A DNA stretch of 64,000 nt from contig CAJJDN010000003.1 in NCBI GenBank assembly GCA_905182985.1, forward strand, positions 502,037 to 566,036. Direction: 5' to 3'. The translations under genes were made by a program, and so were the position numbers. The DNA is from Paramecium sonneborni. Lineage: Eukaryota > Ciliophora > Oligohymenophorea > Peniculida > Parameciidae. Under the pieces are notes generated by a model, which saw nothing but the letters and a program-made list of their open reading frames with translations, searched no databases and was not told the origin of the DNA. Position 1 is the first letter of the stretch, and each line of letters opens with the position of its first letter. This document shows, in pieces, positions 47,098 to 60,229 of the stretch.

Positions 47098-50000
47098 GAT
47101 GTCGATTCTAATCTCTATTCTATAAATTTTATTTGATCTAAATTTAAAAATTCGACCAAAGGTTTCCAATTAAGATTTTACCTTCTAACTATGGGAACGA
47201 ATTACTCAACAGTTTTATCAAAATCTATTTTTAATAATTCAATAATTTAGTTAAAATGTGTATCTCTTGACCTTCTATATTTTGCTAAATCAACTATAAG
47301 ATTAGTATTATTTTTTTCTTATAAATCTAATATCCATTATCTTAATATGGAATTATCACTTGTATTTTGCATGATGTATTGATAAACTTTAATACCATCA
47401 TTATAGTTAAAGAAAAATATGACGGTTGTTTTAAGAGCATTCAATAAACAATTTTAATACTATGCAAACTCCAAATTTATTGAAGGCTTTTAATACTTGC
47501 TCAAATATTGATTAATTTTCTCTAAAATTGCTTGCACCTAAAACCACTAGAATTGACCCTTTAATTAGTCAGCCGATTTACTTAAGCATTTAGTTACTAA
47601 GGCATAAAACTATTTAGTTTATTTGTCAGATTCTTAGACTTTTATTAATATATCTAAAAAAGCTAAATATAAATTTGATAAATCTTAATTATTTAAAATT
47701 TTAATTAAATTTGAGTTAATCAAATTGTAACAACATTTTTATGTTCCATCTTTAATATTATTTTTTACAGATTATTCTACCATTTTAAAAATAAGTAAAT
47801 CAAAAATGATATAAAATTAGTTATAAGAAATACTTTTATAAAAATGGCTTGATGATAAAATATGTATTAATTTTTCTAAGAATTCATTCATTTTATCATA
47901 ATATTCTTCAATTAATAGATTAATTAATAGAAAGATAATTTATTCTGCAAAAGTTTAGGAGTTTTCAATTAAATTTGTTTCTCTAAATTTGTAATACATT
48001 TATTGAAAACTTCTTAAAATTATATCAATTTCTTTATCTTTGTAATTTATAATTTAAGAGGAACTGATATTTTTATTTCCACTATTGATAACTTAAGTTT
48101 ATGGTAAATTAAAATTTTTTTATTAAAGTACTTTTTTTTATGAAAGACTTTGCAATATTATTATTTTATCAGAAAGTTATTCTTGGGTAAGTTTCTGAGA
48201 ACTTTAAGTTTATTCTAATTTATTTAATTTATCAATATTAGAAAGCATAATTCCTTCCATTTTTATTGAAAGCCTTTTTTAATCCAAAATCTTTTCTTAT
48301 AAATCATTTTCTTTATTAATTTGTAACATTAAAGAAACTATTATTTATTTTTATTAAATTTAAGAATTGGAATTCCAATCAGAAATGCTATCTTACATTG
48401 ATTGAATTATTTAATTAGCCTAAGTATTAAGTGTATCTTCAAAATCTTCAAATTTACCTAATTGATGTATTTAAGCAATTTATAATTTATAATCAGCTAA
48501 TAAACTCATAAGTAAAGGCAGAGTTCTTTATGCTAATTTTGGCATTCCATTTCTAATGTATAATAATGTCATCATTTTAATATAAGATGATATAATTTAT
48601 TATTCTAATAATGTAAGTTTTTGTTATGAAGTCAAAAATTAAAATAACATGATTATTTCACTTTACAAAGGTATATTTTCCTTAAACCATGAGATTAGAT
48701 AACCCCATTTAAAAAAGATTTCTGCAAATTCTCCTGCTTATGTAATTTTTGATCTAATATAAGATGCTGCAGCTAAATTTAATTAAGGATTGTAACTAAA
48801 AAGTTTATCATATAAAATTTAAGGTATTTATGGTACTTTTAATTATTCTTTCAATTAATCAATTTATTGATCATTAAATTATGTTAAAGAAAATGGAATT
48901 ATTGGTTTTTATTCAGATGGAACTTTTTTAATTTCAAATAAAGATTTTAATGCATTTTAACAATCTATGACAAGCTATCGTGTTTTTTAATTAGATTAAT
49001 TTTAATAACCTTTTAAAAATTCAGAAATTAATTATTAATCTAATGTTTTATCACTTAAAGGAATATATTTTAATAATAGTTATAAAATTTCACTTAATTA
49101 TATTTAAATAGGAGAATTCTTAAAGCTTATAATTAATTAAGAAAAATGATTAGGCTTATATGATTAAGAACATTTTTCAAATAACTAATAACAAATTTAT
49201 TTTTAGTCTGGTAATTTATCTACTATATAATCCATAATGATAATTAGAATTTGTTTGGATTATTATGTAATGGTTAGTAATATATTTCCAAGTTCACTTT
49301 AATCTTTATTTTTAATTTTGTATTATTTAAGGAATACTTCAACTTGATTAGAAGTCATAGTAGATTAATATTTAACATCTTGACTTTCTTAATTGGCTTA
49401 AGAATAAAGGATAGGTTGGGACTTATTTAAAGTAATATCAGATTTAGTATTGATAATAGCTTAATTTTATATGTTTTCTTTATTAGACTATAAAGTTGAC
49501 TTTTAACGATTTTAGATATCTGAAGTATTACCTTATATAGCTTTTATTCCTTCAAGATATATATTAACCTAAGTTTAATATTTTATAAATTTATCTCCTT
49601 TTAAATCTGAAGCCATAGAACCATGATACAATTAAACTGATATTTTTGCTAACATATTGAGAGCTTTTGTTCTTACTTCTGCATTACCATCTTCTGTTAA
49701 TTTTTTACAAATAGGTACTAATTATTTAAAACATTAGAGTTTAATAAGCTTTTCTTTTGGACATTCATCTAAACAATATTCAATAAGTATAAAAACATTA
49801 ATTTTTGGACTAGATGCTTTATCATCTAATAGTGTTTTAACTTCTTCAAATAAATCATCTAGAGTGCAACAATAAATAAACTTTTTTAATGTTGTTATTG
49901 TATCATCAATAATATTTTATTTCTTATCTTTAAGTCTAGCAAATAATGGTTATATTAATATTTTAACATATTATAAAAAGTTCTTTCTTAATCCATTTGC

Positions 50001-51025
50001 TAATAGTCCTGCTATTTTTATACTCATTGTACATATTGTTATATTTTATTCATTTATTAATTTCTTCAGTAATTAAACTATTGAATATACATTTGGTGAT
50101 GGTATCATTTTAGCAACTGAACAAGCTTTTTATAAATTTTCTAATAATTCTTTTTTCTCTTACCATTTCTCTAATTAAAATACCTTTTCACACCATGAAT
50201 CTGTAAATTTAGGAAATACTTCAACTGCTTCTGCTAAATCATATAATTATTAATTTCCTGTCTCAAAATCTCCATCTTAATTTGGAGCCTTCTATACTTA
50301 TATTATTGTTTCTCCAATCTTTTTTAGTTCTTATTATAGTTTTTCATTCAATCCACCAAAAAAGGCTTCTATATTCTTCCCAAACCATTTAGTTGTTTCC
50401 TTATAAAATGATATTGCATCAGCTTTTATTGTACTCTATTATGCCTCTGTTAATTTTGATAATATTGGAAAAAAAGGTTTTAAATTATCTAATTTCTTTA
50501 CACCATATTGTTAAAGTAATTCTAATATCAAACTAATAGTTGCTTATACAATCTTAGGATTTTTATGAGTTAGTTCCCCAATTATAATCTCTATCATTAC
50601 CTATTTACAATAAGGAAATAGTATTTTGGCCAATTAATAACCATTTTACTTCAATTTTTATTGTATCAACACTTTCTCTATCAACACTCTTATTATCTCT
50701 TTCTATTATACTTTCTCGAGTTAATGATTTTATTCAAAATATTTTAAGGCTATCTATATTGCTTTTTCTTAACATTAAACGTGTATATCTTGTATTATTT
50801 ATAAAATGCACTCATAATCAATTTCTTACTCATTTCCTAGTTCCTCATAACCTTAAAGTCTAACTTTCCAAACTTTCGATTTTATTCTTTATTTTAATGG
50901 TAAATCCACTTTATCAAATTATTAAGGATCGAAATCTTTATTATTACATTTAAATTACCAGGAGGAAATTCTTCGACTATGAAATTCTACTTTTACGATC
51001 CAACCGGTAATTCATCAATATGCAT
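47040..51025 (-). CDS. XMAP215/ch-TOG-like TOG-domain protein
   Basis: 1,320 residues of HEAT-type helical repeats. Near residues 150-260 the sequence reads KPFFPILSKLTEAQQSTIKADAISF, KETTKWFGKNIEAFFGGLNE, matching the XMAP215/Dis1 TOG pattern in which repeats end in conserved K...A...W blocks that bind tubulin. A second TOG-like array follows (residues about 290-500: KKLINEQNITICTMSIKIAG, FARLKDKKQNIIDDTITTL), and further helical repeats reach the C-terminus, which ends in a coiled coil. XMAP215 proteins are microtubule polymerases. One intron, plus-strand 50936-50958 (23 nt, ends AAAG), lies near the N-terminus. Alternative: another HEAT protein. Confidence 0.7.
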
Positions 51026-51747
51026 TTTAAATTTAATTTTTATAAATTTTTATTTTTAGTATTTATTGTTAAAATATAAATTTCTAAATTCAACTTTTCT
51101 AATTTATTTTTATGAGCATTTTATTCAAAATTATTTGAAGCTTATATAATTAAACATTTAGATTTAAATTTTTAATTCTTATACTTTAAAACACTTTTTC
51201 ATGTTTCTAAATATCATATTAGATTATATTTAAAAATCATTTCTAAATATAATTACTATAGTATTTAAATATTAAAATAAATAACTTTAAATTATTGTCT
51301 TAACAACTTAGACTAATATTATACATGTAGTTCTTAAAAAATAATAGTAAATATATTTTTATCTTTTATTGATTAATATAATTTTGATAACTTGAAACAT
51401 CAAGAAAATAAATCACAAAATATTTTAAAATAATATAAACAAATCAATAGCATATGTGTGTTTCATAAGGAAAATGATTCACTTATTACAAGGAATGTTT
51501 TTAAGATTAAAGAATAATTATTGGAGTATGTGGAAATCTCTTTTTAAAATGTTATAGTGATATTTATGAGTTCTTTTACAAATATTTAATTGTGTTATTT
51601 AAAGAGATTTTCTAGCAACATATTGAATTAGAATTTAAGATTACGGTTAAGAATCCTTTTTAATAAATTAGTATAAAAGTAAAGAATATTATCGTTGAGA
51701 CTTTTAATTTGATTAATATTTTTATTATATATCTAACTGCTAATTTC
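51026..51747. other. Upstream region with an unexplained open frame
   Basis: Between the TOG gene and the orphan at 51748. From about 51370, one plus-strand frame, after removal of a 32-nt GTATGT...TTATAG stretch (51521-51552), stays open and runs in register into the ATG at 51748. It reads for example HKENDSLITRNVFKIKEQLL and VLFKEIFQQHIELEFK. No upstream ATG was found, so I leave it unassigned. The first 300 bp look non-coding. Confidence 0.4.
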
Positions 51748-52081
51748 ATGAATGACTCTTTGAGATCTTTGTCAACTAATGATTCTTTAGAAGGGCAGAC
51801 TAGAAAAAAAAAGAAAAGCAATGCTACATCTAAAAAGACTAATCGTCCTCAAAATATTAGTTATACTGAAGTCGTTGATTTACTTAATCCATAAAATTTA
51901 TTCATTAACAAAAATCTAGAAGAAGAATTTAATACTATTGAATTGTATGATTATCATTTATTATAATAGAATTCCTGAGACTTCTTATTTTCCTCACTTC
52001 AAATTTATTTTAGATGAAAATTTAACTTGTACAGAAACAAAATGGAGACGTTTACCAACACTTATTAAATTAACATAATGA
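51748..52081 (+). CDS. Small orphan protein, Lys/Ser-rich front
   Basis: 102 residues after removal of the 25-nt intron 51945-51969 (GTATGA...AATAG). The N-terminus MNDSLRSLSTNDSLEGQTRK runs into a basic Lys cluster resembling a nuclear localisation signal. The rest reads NISYTEVVDLLNPQNLFI and ends ETKWRRLPTLIKLTQ. The start is the first ATG of a frame that is also open upstream, so the protein may be longer. No family recognised. Confidence 0.6.
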
Positions 52082-52390
52082 TATTGATTTTATTATTTTT
52101 GCCATTTGCTAGTTTTAAATTATTTATATAAATATGCTCATTCATAAATAATTCATTTTTTATACTTGCTTTTTGATATTTAAACTTACTTCCATTGATA
52201 ATTTTATTAGACCTTTTTACTTTAAAGAAAAAGAATACATTTTATGAATATTTTATTATATTCTACTTTTAATAATAAAATATAACAACATGTTTACAGA
52301 GTTTCTTTATTTTTTAAGATAGAAATAAATGAATTTAGAAATATATAATAATAATTTTCGTATTTTGATTAAAAAATTAATCTGAATAAA
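52082..52390. other. Convergent intergenic region
   Basis: About 310 bp between converging genes; only AT-rich sequence, presumably 3' UTRs and poly(A) signals. Confidence 0.5.
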
Positions 52391-55300
52391 TCAATTTAAT
52401 TTGAAAGAAAAAATTCTTCTTTGGTTTACAATGTTTTAAGCTTTGGATTTTTCAATTTTTTGTAATTATTTTGGCTTTTAATGAAATATGATAGAAAATT
52501 AACTATTCTCTGTATTTAAAGAAGATTAGTTATCATCATTTTAAAAATAATATTGATACCATACCTTTAAATGTTTTAATAATTGATATTTTTGATCAAG
52601 AAATAAAAAATGTTACCTACAATCAATGATTAATTATGCAAAAATTATTAAAGATAAAAATCCTATTATTGCCCATCCAATATTTATTATTTATGTAGAA
52701 TTCAAAATTTAACTTTACTCATTAAAGCTAAATACCAAAATTAAAATTTCTGTCAACCATAAAATAATTTCGCAAGTTATTTATTTGATAAATTCATTTT
52801 AATCTTCTAAGGGTCGTTTAAAAAATAAAAATAAAGCTTACAATAAATTTAACAATGAAACAAAGCTTATTTGTAAAACAGGAAAGTTATATAAAAAAAC
52901 TAATAATGCCATAAAAAAACACTTCTTTATTACTATTAATATATTGAAATAAGAATTGAAAGAATTTTTACCCAATTTTAATCCTTCAAAAAGTGATCCA
53001 TAATTTTATTTAGTTTATTGTAGTTTGTATGTAGGTACACCTTTATTCATTAATGAAAAACAATTAAATAGAAAATAGATTTCTAAAAAAAAGGCAATAA
53101 TTGCACATATACTACTTAATTTTAAAATAGGATTTTTAAAGTTTAAATCCTTAAATTACAAAAAAATCGCTAAATTAAAATCGTATGTAGAAGCCATAAA
53201 AGTCCTTATTAAAGCACTTTTAAATTCATTAATAATTTGTAAGAAATATTTTGAACAGTTATTTGTAAATTTATAAAAAAGAAAAATAAAAATATTTATT
53301 TTTTCTGTCTCCTTTAAAATAATGTCCTCAGTAAAATCTTTTGTAATTTTATGAAGAAAATATAAAATTATTCTAATACTAATAAAAGTGAGAGTAGTTG
53401 TTAAAAATACAATAATGACAGAAATGATATTAACAAGAAAAACTGTAGAGTATCCTTCTTAATTAAATTTTGGATCAGTTTAGGGAGTATCTACATATTG
53501 ACTAATTATTTATTGAAAATCAAAATAAGATTTAATAAAATCAAATTCAGCAAATCCAAAAGATGTAAAATAATATTAAAGATTGTAAGGATAAGTTATA
53601 TTAAAATACTTTAAATAACAAATTAGTTATAATGTATCTAAGAGATTCCAAAATATTTCTAAACCTCCAAAAATAATAGCTAAGATTGCTAATCCTAGTA
53701 ATATATAAAGGAAGTAGGAACTAATTTATGTTAAATTTTGGGCATTTTAAATTACTAAGTCATCTTATTGAATAAAATCAATTAATTATAAAGTTGCAGT
53801 ATTAATATTAAAGGAATAACCTTAATAATTAGTAATTTATTTATAATTTTAAATTGTAACTTAAATTGATGGAGATTATGCAGATGAATCTAACTAAATA
53901 TTTAAATCTAAAGCAATATTAATATAATCATTTTTGATTTGTGAATTATCAGTAATGTTGATGAGAGTCAAGTTGAGATCAGGAGTAGTTGAAATAACTT
54001 GGACAAAATTTGATATTGAACTATTAACTGCGATTTTAACGTCTTAATTAAATTTTAATTAAACAATTCTTTTGGAATCATAAATAGTTTAAAATTAATA
54101 TTCTTTTAGTAATATTTATAGATAATTAATTTTTTGGCATTAATTATTACAAAAATAACCATCTTCTATTTTACAATATTAATCACAACCATCCCCATTC
54201 AATTGATTCCCATCATCACATAATTCTTAGAATGTTAAAATTCCATCTCCACAGATACTAAAACATTAATTATCAATTTAGAAAAATCCTTAATCTTAAA
54301 TACAAATAAGACATTTGTTAGTATTTGAATTATTAAATTTACATGATGTACAATTATTTTATCGTGATACACATGTTTGACATTCATGTGAGCATTAAAT
54401 ACATGAATAATCATTATTTAAATAATATCCATCAATACATTAAATACATTAATTAAATTAACAATTTAAACAAATATTATTAATGCAATTATTATTTGAA
54501 AGAAAACATTGATTGCATCCATCCCGTTAATCTAAATTACCATCATCACATTCTTCATTCCATTAAACAATAAGATCTCCACAATAAGAATAACAATAAT
54601 GTGTAATAGGAGGATTAATTAAATTAGTACAAGGTAAACATTCTAAATATCCATCATCAAAATATCCTTTTCTACATTTGCATTCAAAAGTATCAAGATT
54701 ATTTGCTTATTTCTATCTTGTTTTAGGACAAAGAGTGCATTAAGACGGTAAATTTGAATTATTACATTTGCTGCATGCATAATAACATGGCAAACAAGTT
54801 ATTTCATTATTATCATAATAACCTAATTAACATATACATTTTTAATTCTGCAGATCTAATCTTCTAAAATTAAATTCATTGCATGATGTACATATGGAAT
54901 AATTGGTACAACTATTACAGTTGTCATTACATTCTAAATTAATTATTATTATTACTTAAACATACATCTGTCTTATTGTCATAATATCCATTTTGACATA
55001 TACAGTTATTTTCTTTTGATAATATTCTATATTATTCAGGATAGCAATTAGTACAATATTCCTCTTTATATAAACAAGATTTGCATAGAGTTATACATTT
55101 TATACAACTTGCATCTAATCCAGTTTCAAAATAACCTTCTTTGCATTAACATTAATAATCTTAATATATTCTATTTTATTCAGGATAACAGGTTTAACAA
55201 GTTATTGCATCAGAACAAGTTTTACATGTTTGACTACATATTTAGCAAGTATTTGGATAATTAAATTTTTCCATGTAATATCCTAAAAAACATTCACATA

Positions 55301-57488
55301 TATTATTATTATATACTTTATGCTCATTTTTGTCACAAAAAGAACATAATTAAATCATATAAGAAGCTTTTTCAAGTAAATTTTGATTTATTGGATGCTA
55401 ACATTTTGAACAAGATGGATGACAATAATCATTTGTACAGCTTGTCAAATTAGCCAAAACTTAATTAATTTTACAAATGCATAAGTTTCCATATTAATAA
55501 TAGGAATCTTTGCAAATAATACAAGAGTTTTAATCTATACAGGTTTTACAATAATGTTAACATTATACACATGATCCATCAGAAAAATAATAACCTTCAC
55601 TTGGGCAATCATAAAAAACTGGAAGAATTTAATCATTCTATAAACAAATTGAATCTGATTAACATGATTAACAATTTTCAGGGCAATTTGCTTAAAGAAT
55701 TATAAAATCATATAATGCACAATAGGTACTACTGGTTTATTTTATGTTACAATTGAACAATATTTCTATTTAAGTTTTTGAATGATCAAATTCTTATTCA
55801 AAATTAATTAAATAATCAGCATTTGTTTCTCCAAGATCTTCCTAAATTATGCAACTACCTGTGACTACACTACTAAAACAATATGAATTTGGAGAATTTT
55901 TATTCAAAGTAAATATTATTTCATCTATTGTTATTATTAAACTTTAATTAAGATCCACAGGGTCTATTAATATTGCTTTAAAAAATAATTTCACTTTATA
56001 ATGTGGTTAATTTGTATTAATTACTAATTTTATTTACTAGTTTTACCAAATTCTATAACCTCCCATAAGATACCGTTTTTAATAAAAAACACAACTAGAA
56101 AAATTAACTCCAAAAATTTTCTAACACAAATTGTTGTTATCTATACTTTATTTTAATGGTAATGGATCTGAATATGAAATGCTTAAAAAATTGGAAAATT
56201 TATAATCTGTTTATATGCTAATACATTCATTACCAGAAGTTCTTGAAATTATTGGACATTCATCATAACATTCATTCTTAAATTTTTTTAATGGACAATT
56301 GATTGAAGGAACTGTTATTCCATTAACTTAAATTTTAGAAATTGCCCATGAAATTCCTTATATTTCTAAAGGTAAGTTTATATATAATTATAATAATGAA
56401 AGATCTGTAATATTTTCTATATTGTATCCTATAGTAAACTTTAAACATGAAGTAAATCCAATTATATTACATTATTTTTATTTAAAAGCTCCTATAACTT
56501 TTAAATTATTTAGATTATTATCTAAGACTATTAAAATTTAACCAATCAAATTATTATTATATTTAATAGAAAGAAAAAGAATCTTACTTATTTATGGAAA
56601 ATTTAAAAGATAAATATCTGCTTACATTAAAATATTAAAAGTTGTTCCTGATGGTAAATTAATCTCATATTCTACAGCTTCATTTTAAATAAAGGGTCCT
56701 GCTACTTTTTTTCCTTCTAAAGTAGTTTTACTAATCTTACCTAATCTTTAAGTTGTATTATAGTCAGGTATCATTGTAAATTTAGATGCTGTATCATCAT
56801 AAAGTAAATTTATTAATTGAGTATATTCCAAGCATGTAGTACCATTAAAAATATGATTAATAGGACATTAAGTTACGCATTATCCTTAGAAATATGTAAG
56901 AAATTATTATTTACAAACACAATTTCCCATAGAATTAAATTCAAAATCAGGCATGCATTCTTAACACTTTTAATTATCAATACATTTTTTACAAAATTCT
57001 TAGCATCTCTCTCCATAAATATTTAAATTTTTAATCCAAAATGTATTTGCACTATTTGAAGTAATAAAAAGAGTTGCTTATTATTCATTCATCTATGTGT
57101 CAGAAGTAAATTCAATATAAAAAACACAACCTGTTTAAGAGCAAAAATTAATTGAAATACAATGTACTTCACTTGGTAACGTATAAACAGTTATTCCACT
57201 TTCCTTAAACTATATATTTGATATTGGCAATGTTAGAGCGTATAACTCAAATGTATAGAACAACTTTGTGTAACCATAATTTGTATTGATTTTGAATTAC
57301 ATAACTCTTGGTGAGCCAGTAGTTGAAGATCGATAAAATGTTGAAAGAGTTTAGCAAGTCAAGTTTTGGGCTGATGTTGATGTGTCTAAATAATATGATA
57401 TTTTTTCATTAAACCCTCGTGATATTACCTGATTAATACTAGATAGACTCATCATTACCAAAATTATCGATTTATAGAAGAGATCCAT
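52391..57488 (-). CDS. Giant Cys-rich surface protein with multi-TM C-terminus
   Basis: 1,689 residues. MDLFYKSIILVMMSLSS is a signal peptide. Residues about 100-560 are beta-rich extracellular domains with scattered Cys. Residues about 610-1080 contain dozens of CxxC units of the furin/EGF-like ciliate type (CVQCQHYCKTCIDQNSC, CKTCSDAITCQTCYPE). They also include two DUF4215-type motifs: ECDDGNLDQRDGCNQC and ELCDDGNQLNGDGCDQYC. After a Thr/Asn-rich spacer come several hydrophobic spans (about 1200-1600), then a charged cytoplasmic tail. One 28-nt intron, plus-strand 54934-54961, starts GTTTAAG and lies in the Cys-rich part; the frame fails without it. Function is likely surface adhesion or sensing, similar in plan to the gene at 1-4444. 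Confidence 0.85.
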
Positions 57489-57841
57489 TTATATACTTAT
57501 TTTATAAATCTAACTATTTTCTAAACTAGTAATTAAATATGTTTTAATTCTGATCATTTTTGTTCACTTGAAAAAGTGATTATAAGCATAATGTTTTTGA
57601 ATATATTATTTAATTTAATTTTGTATTCTATTTCTCTGGAATGTAGAAATAATAATTCATAGAAATAAATAAGATTATTTTACTATATTTTTATAAGTTA
57701 ATTAATTCTATATTCTAAGTCTAATTTATTTATTTATAATATAATCAATTTTAATTAATTAAATAGCTTCCTAGTGGTAAATAGATAGCTTATTATTGTT
57801 AAAGATGATAATGGAGATAGTTATTATAATAGTTGAAATCT
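57489..57841. other. Intergenic region between two minus-strand genes
   Basis: About 350 bp; should hold the promoter of the surface-protein gene and the 3' end of the PIP-box gene. No recognisable motif. Confidence 0.5.
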
Positions 57842-60229
57842 TCAAAAATAATTTATTCTGAATTTTGTTTCTTTATTTAGGCTATTGCTACTTGGCCATT
57901 TAATTATCCACTTAGAATCTAATTAAAAGATTTATAATACCTTAACTATATGATGACTTTCATTATCATTTATGTTTGCTATACAAATCTCTATTTCAAC
58001 TATATCATTTATAAAATGTTCTTAATTGTTTGTTAAAAGAATTATTTAATTTTTATCATTCTTATTTATAGTAAAATATGTTATATGATTAGGTTAATTA
58101 ATAATTTCTTCAGATATTTTTTAAGACTAGGTATCTGCAGGAGTAAAATAATTTAAGATTCCATTATTAGCAATAATCATTTTTGAAATTTCTAAATCAC
58201 TCTTTTCTGGATATTATAGTCTTTTACTTGATCTTTTTGGAACAAGCATCTCTTCAACTTAATATTTTTCTTTTAATCTATTAGGTGCCTTTTGAATTTC
58301 ATATCTGTAACCTGATCCATATTTATCCATAAAATTTTAATCATATCTAACATCAAAGTGAGAAGAACGTCTTCTTTTATTATTTGATAATTACATTGAA
58401 TCAATATCTTGAGATTAATCAAAACAATTCTACTTAGGAGGCTACTAAGAAGTTAAATCATATTCAAATGCAATATCTTATTGAGAATTTGCATTTGATT
58501 TTTACATTAATTTACTTATTTTACTCTTTTTTCTTTTTTCATTATGATTAGAATATTCAATTTCTTTGGATTTAAAATCCTCTTCATCCAAAAAAGAATT
58601 AATATTTTTAGAATCATTTTCACTCTTTGGTTTAAAATAATCTTCTATTGTTTTTTACTTTGAATTAATATTATTTGAAGATTATTTAATTTCAATATTT
58701 ATGATATCACTTTTAACAATTTTAGATAAATTTTTTTTATTTTCATTATCTTATTATTTAGTTTCAATTTAGTCATTATCATCTGAATCTATTGTTAATT
58801 GTTCTAAATCATCTTATAAAATTTATTTAGCTTATTCATGGGCTAACTATTGCTCATAATTTTTAAATTACATTTTTTTAATCTCTTTTTATTCTTCTTA
58901 TTAAATTTAATTCTTTTAAATTTCATTTGTCCATTAATTCAAACTTTATTATTAGTTAATAGAAAAATGAGGAGTTTCTCCCATTTGTTAGGATTTATGA
59001 AGTAATTAATCAGAATTTGTATTTGATTCAAAATTTATTTTTTCAAAATCTAAAATACTTATTGGTTTATCTATTTAATTGATTTTAATATCTTTAAGAA
59101 AATCTGTCATCTTATTTTCTTCTATAAAATTTTACTAATCATTTGATTATTCTTGAATTTTAATATTTTCAATTGAAGCTTAACTAATTTAATCTATACC
59201 TAAATTTTAACAACTTTCTTGAATTTCATCATCATTATCTACAATAACTGCATTATTTAATTAATCACATTATTAATTATAATCATATTATTAATTGTCT
59301 TAAAAACCCAATTATTCCATTTATGCTATCAAAGAAACTTCTACCTGATTACTTACTTAATCCATAGAATTCTTTATCATATCTTCAGTTTATGATTACT
59401 ATTGAAATGATATATCTGGAATTTGAAAATCATTAAGACCAGAATTATGATAAGTTATTTCTACAAAATCACTATTTAAATCAATTGAACTATTATTTCG
59501 ACCTTAATTTGATACATCTTCATTAGTTGCAGAATCTACTTGATCTTACATAAATATTATATTCTATTCTAAAAGTTAACTTCTTTCATTTAATGAATTA
59601 TCTGATAATGTAGCTATATAAGATTTATCAAAACAAATTTCTTTTTAATTATTATTTGATTCTTTTTCTTCAAAGTTTTAATCATTATGTTCCTCAATAA
59701 AAAAATATTGATTAGAATAGTTAATAGTTTTTTTATTTGAATTATTCGATAATTAAGACTTTTCTCTATAAAATTTGACTTTATTAATAACTTCCTCTCT
59801 TAGTTCATAATTTAAATATTCAGTCATTTTCTTAACTATGCTTTACCAAAGATATCTTGCGTATTAATTCTTATTCTAATTCACTATATCAAAATAAAGT
59901 AATAGTAAAATCCAAATCTCTTTTCTATTCAAAATTGTAAACCCAATCAAATCTTTTTCTTCAGGTACAAATAATTAAAATGTGATGTGTTTACGAAGTA
60001 AATATTTTGGATCATTAAACATAAGATTTATACTTGTAAAACATTTCATATAATTTCCATCTTCTAAATCTGTAATATTTGCTTGAATGTCTTAAATTAA
60101 TAATTATTGTTCTTATTATTATGTTTCTTTTTTTTAAGTATTTGTATGCTTAAACTAAGGATGCTCCTCATATTTCCTTAGTGAGGACATAAAATTTTTA
60201 TCAACAGATGATAATCTCTTCTTCTACAT
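57842..60229 (-). CDS. Acidic Ser/Gln-rich protein with PIP-box
   Basis: Intronless, 795 residues from ATG 60227-60229; an internal in-frame ATG at 59825-59827 could be mistaken for the start. The N-terminal 130 residues are globular: NITDLEDGNYMKCFTSINLM, FQLFVPEEKDLIGFTILNR, WILLLLYFDI. The middle is acidic and disordered. Around residues 520-535 lies KQKTIEDYFKPKSE, an exact PCNA-binding PIP-box (Q-x-x-I-x-x-Y-F). A basic patch NHNEKRKKSKISK follows and may be a nuclear signal. The C-terminal 90 residues look folded (IVEIEICIANINDNE, DSKWIIKWPSS). Suggests a nuclear protein acting at replication or repair sites; family unknown. Confidence 0.75.

Noticed and set aside
56817..57026. Plus-strand frame of 69 codons
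   Set aside because: Antisense to the Cys-rich surface protein, whose signal peptide and CxxC modules fix the minus strand as coding.
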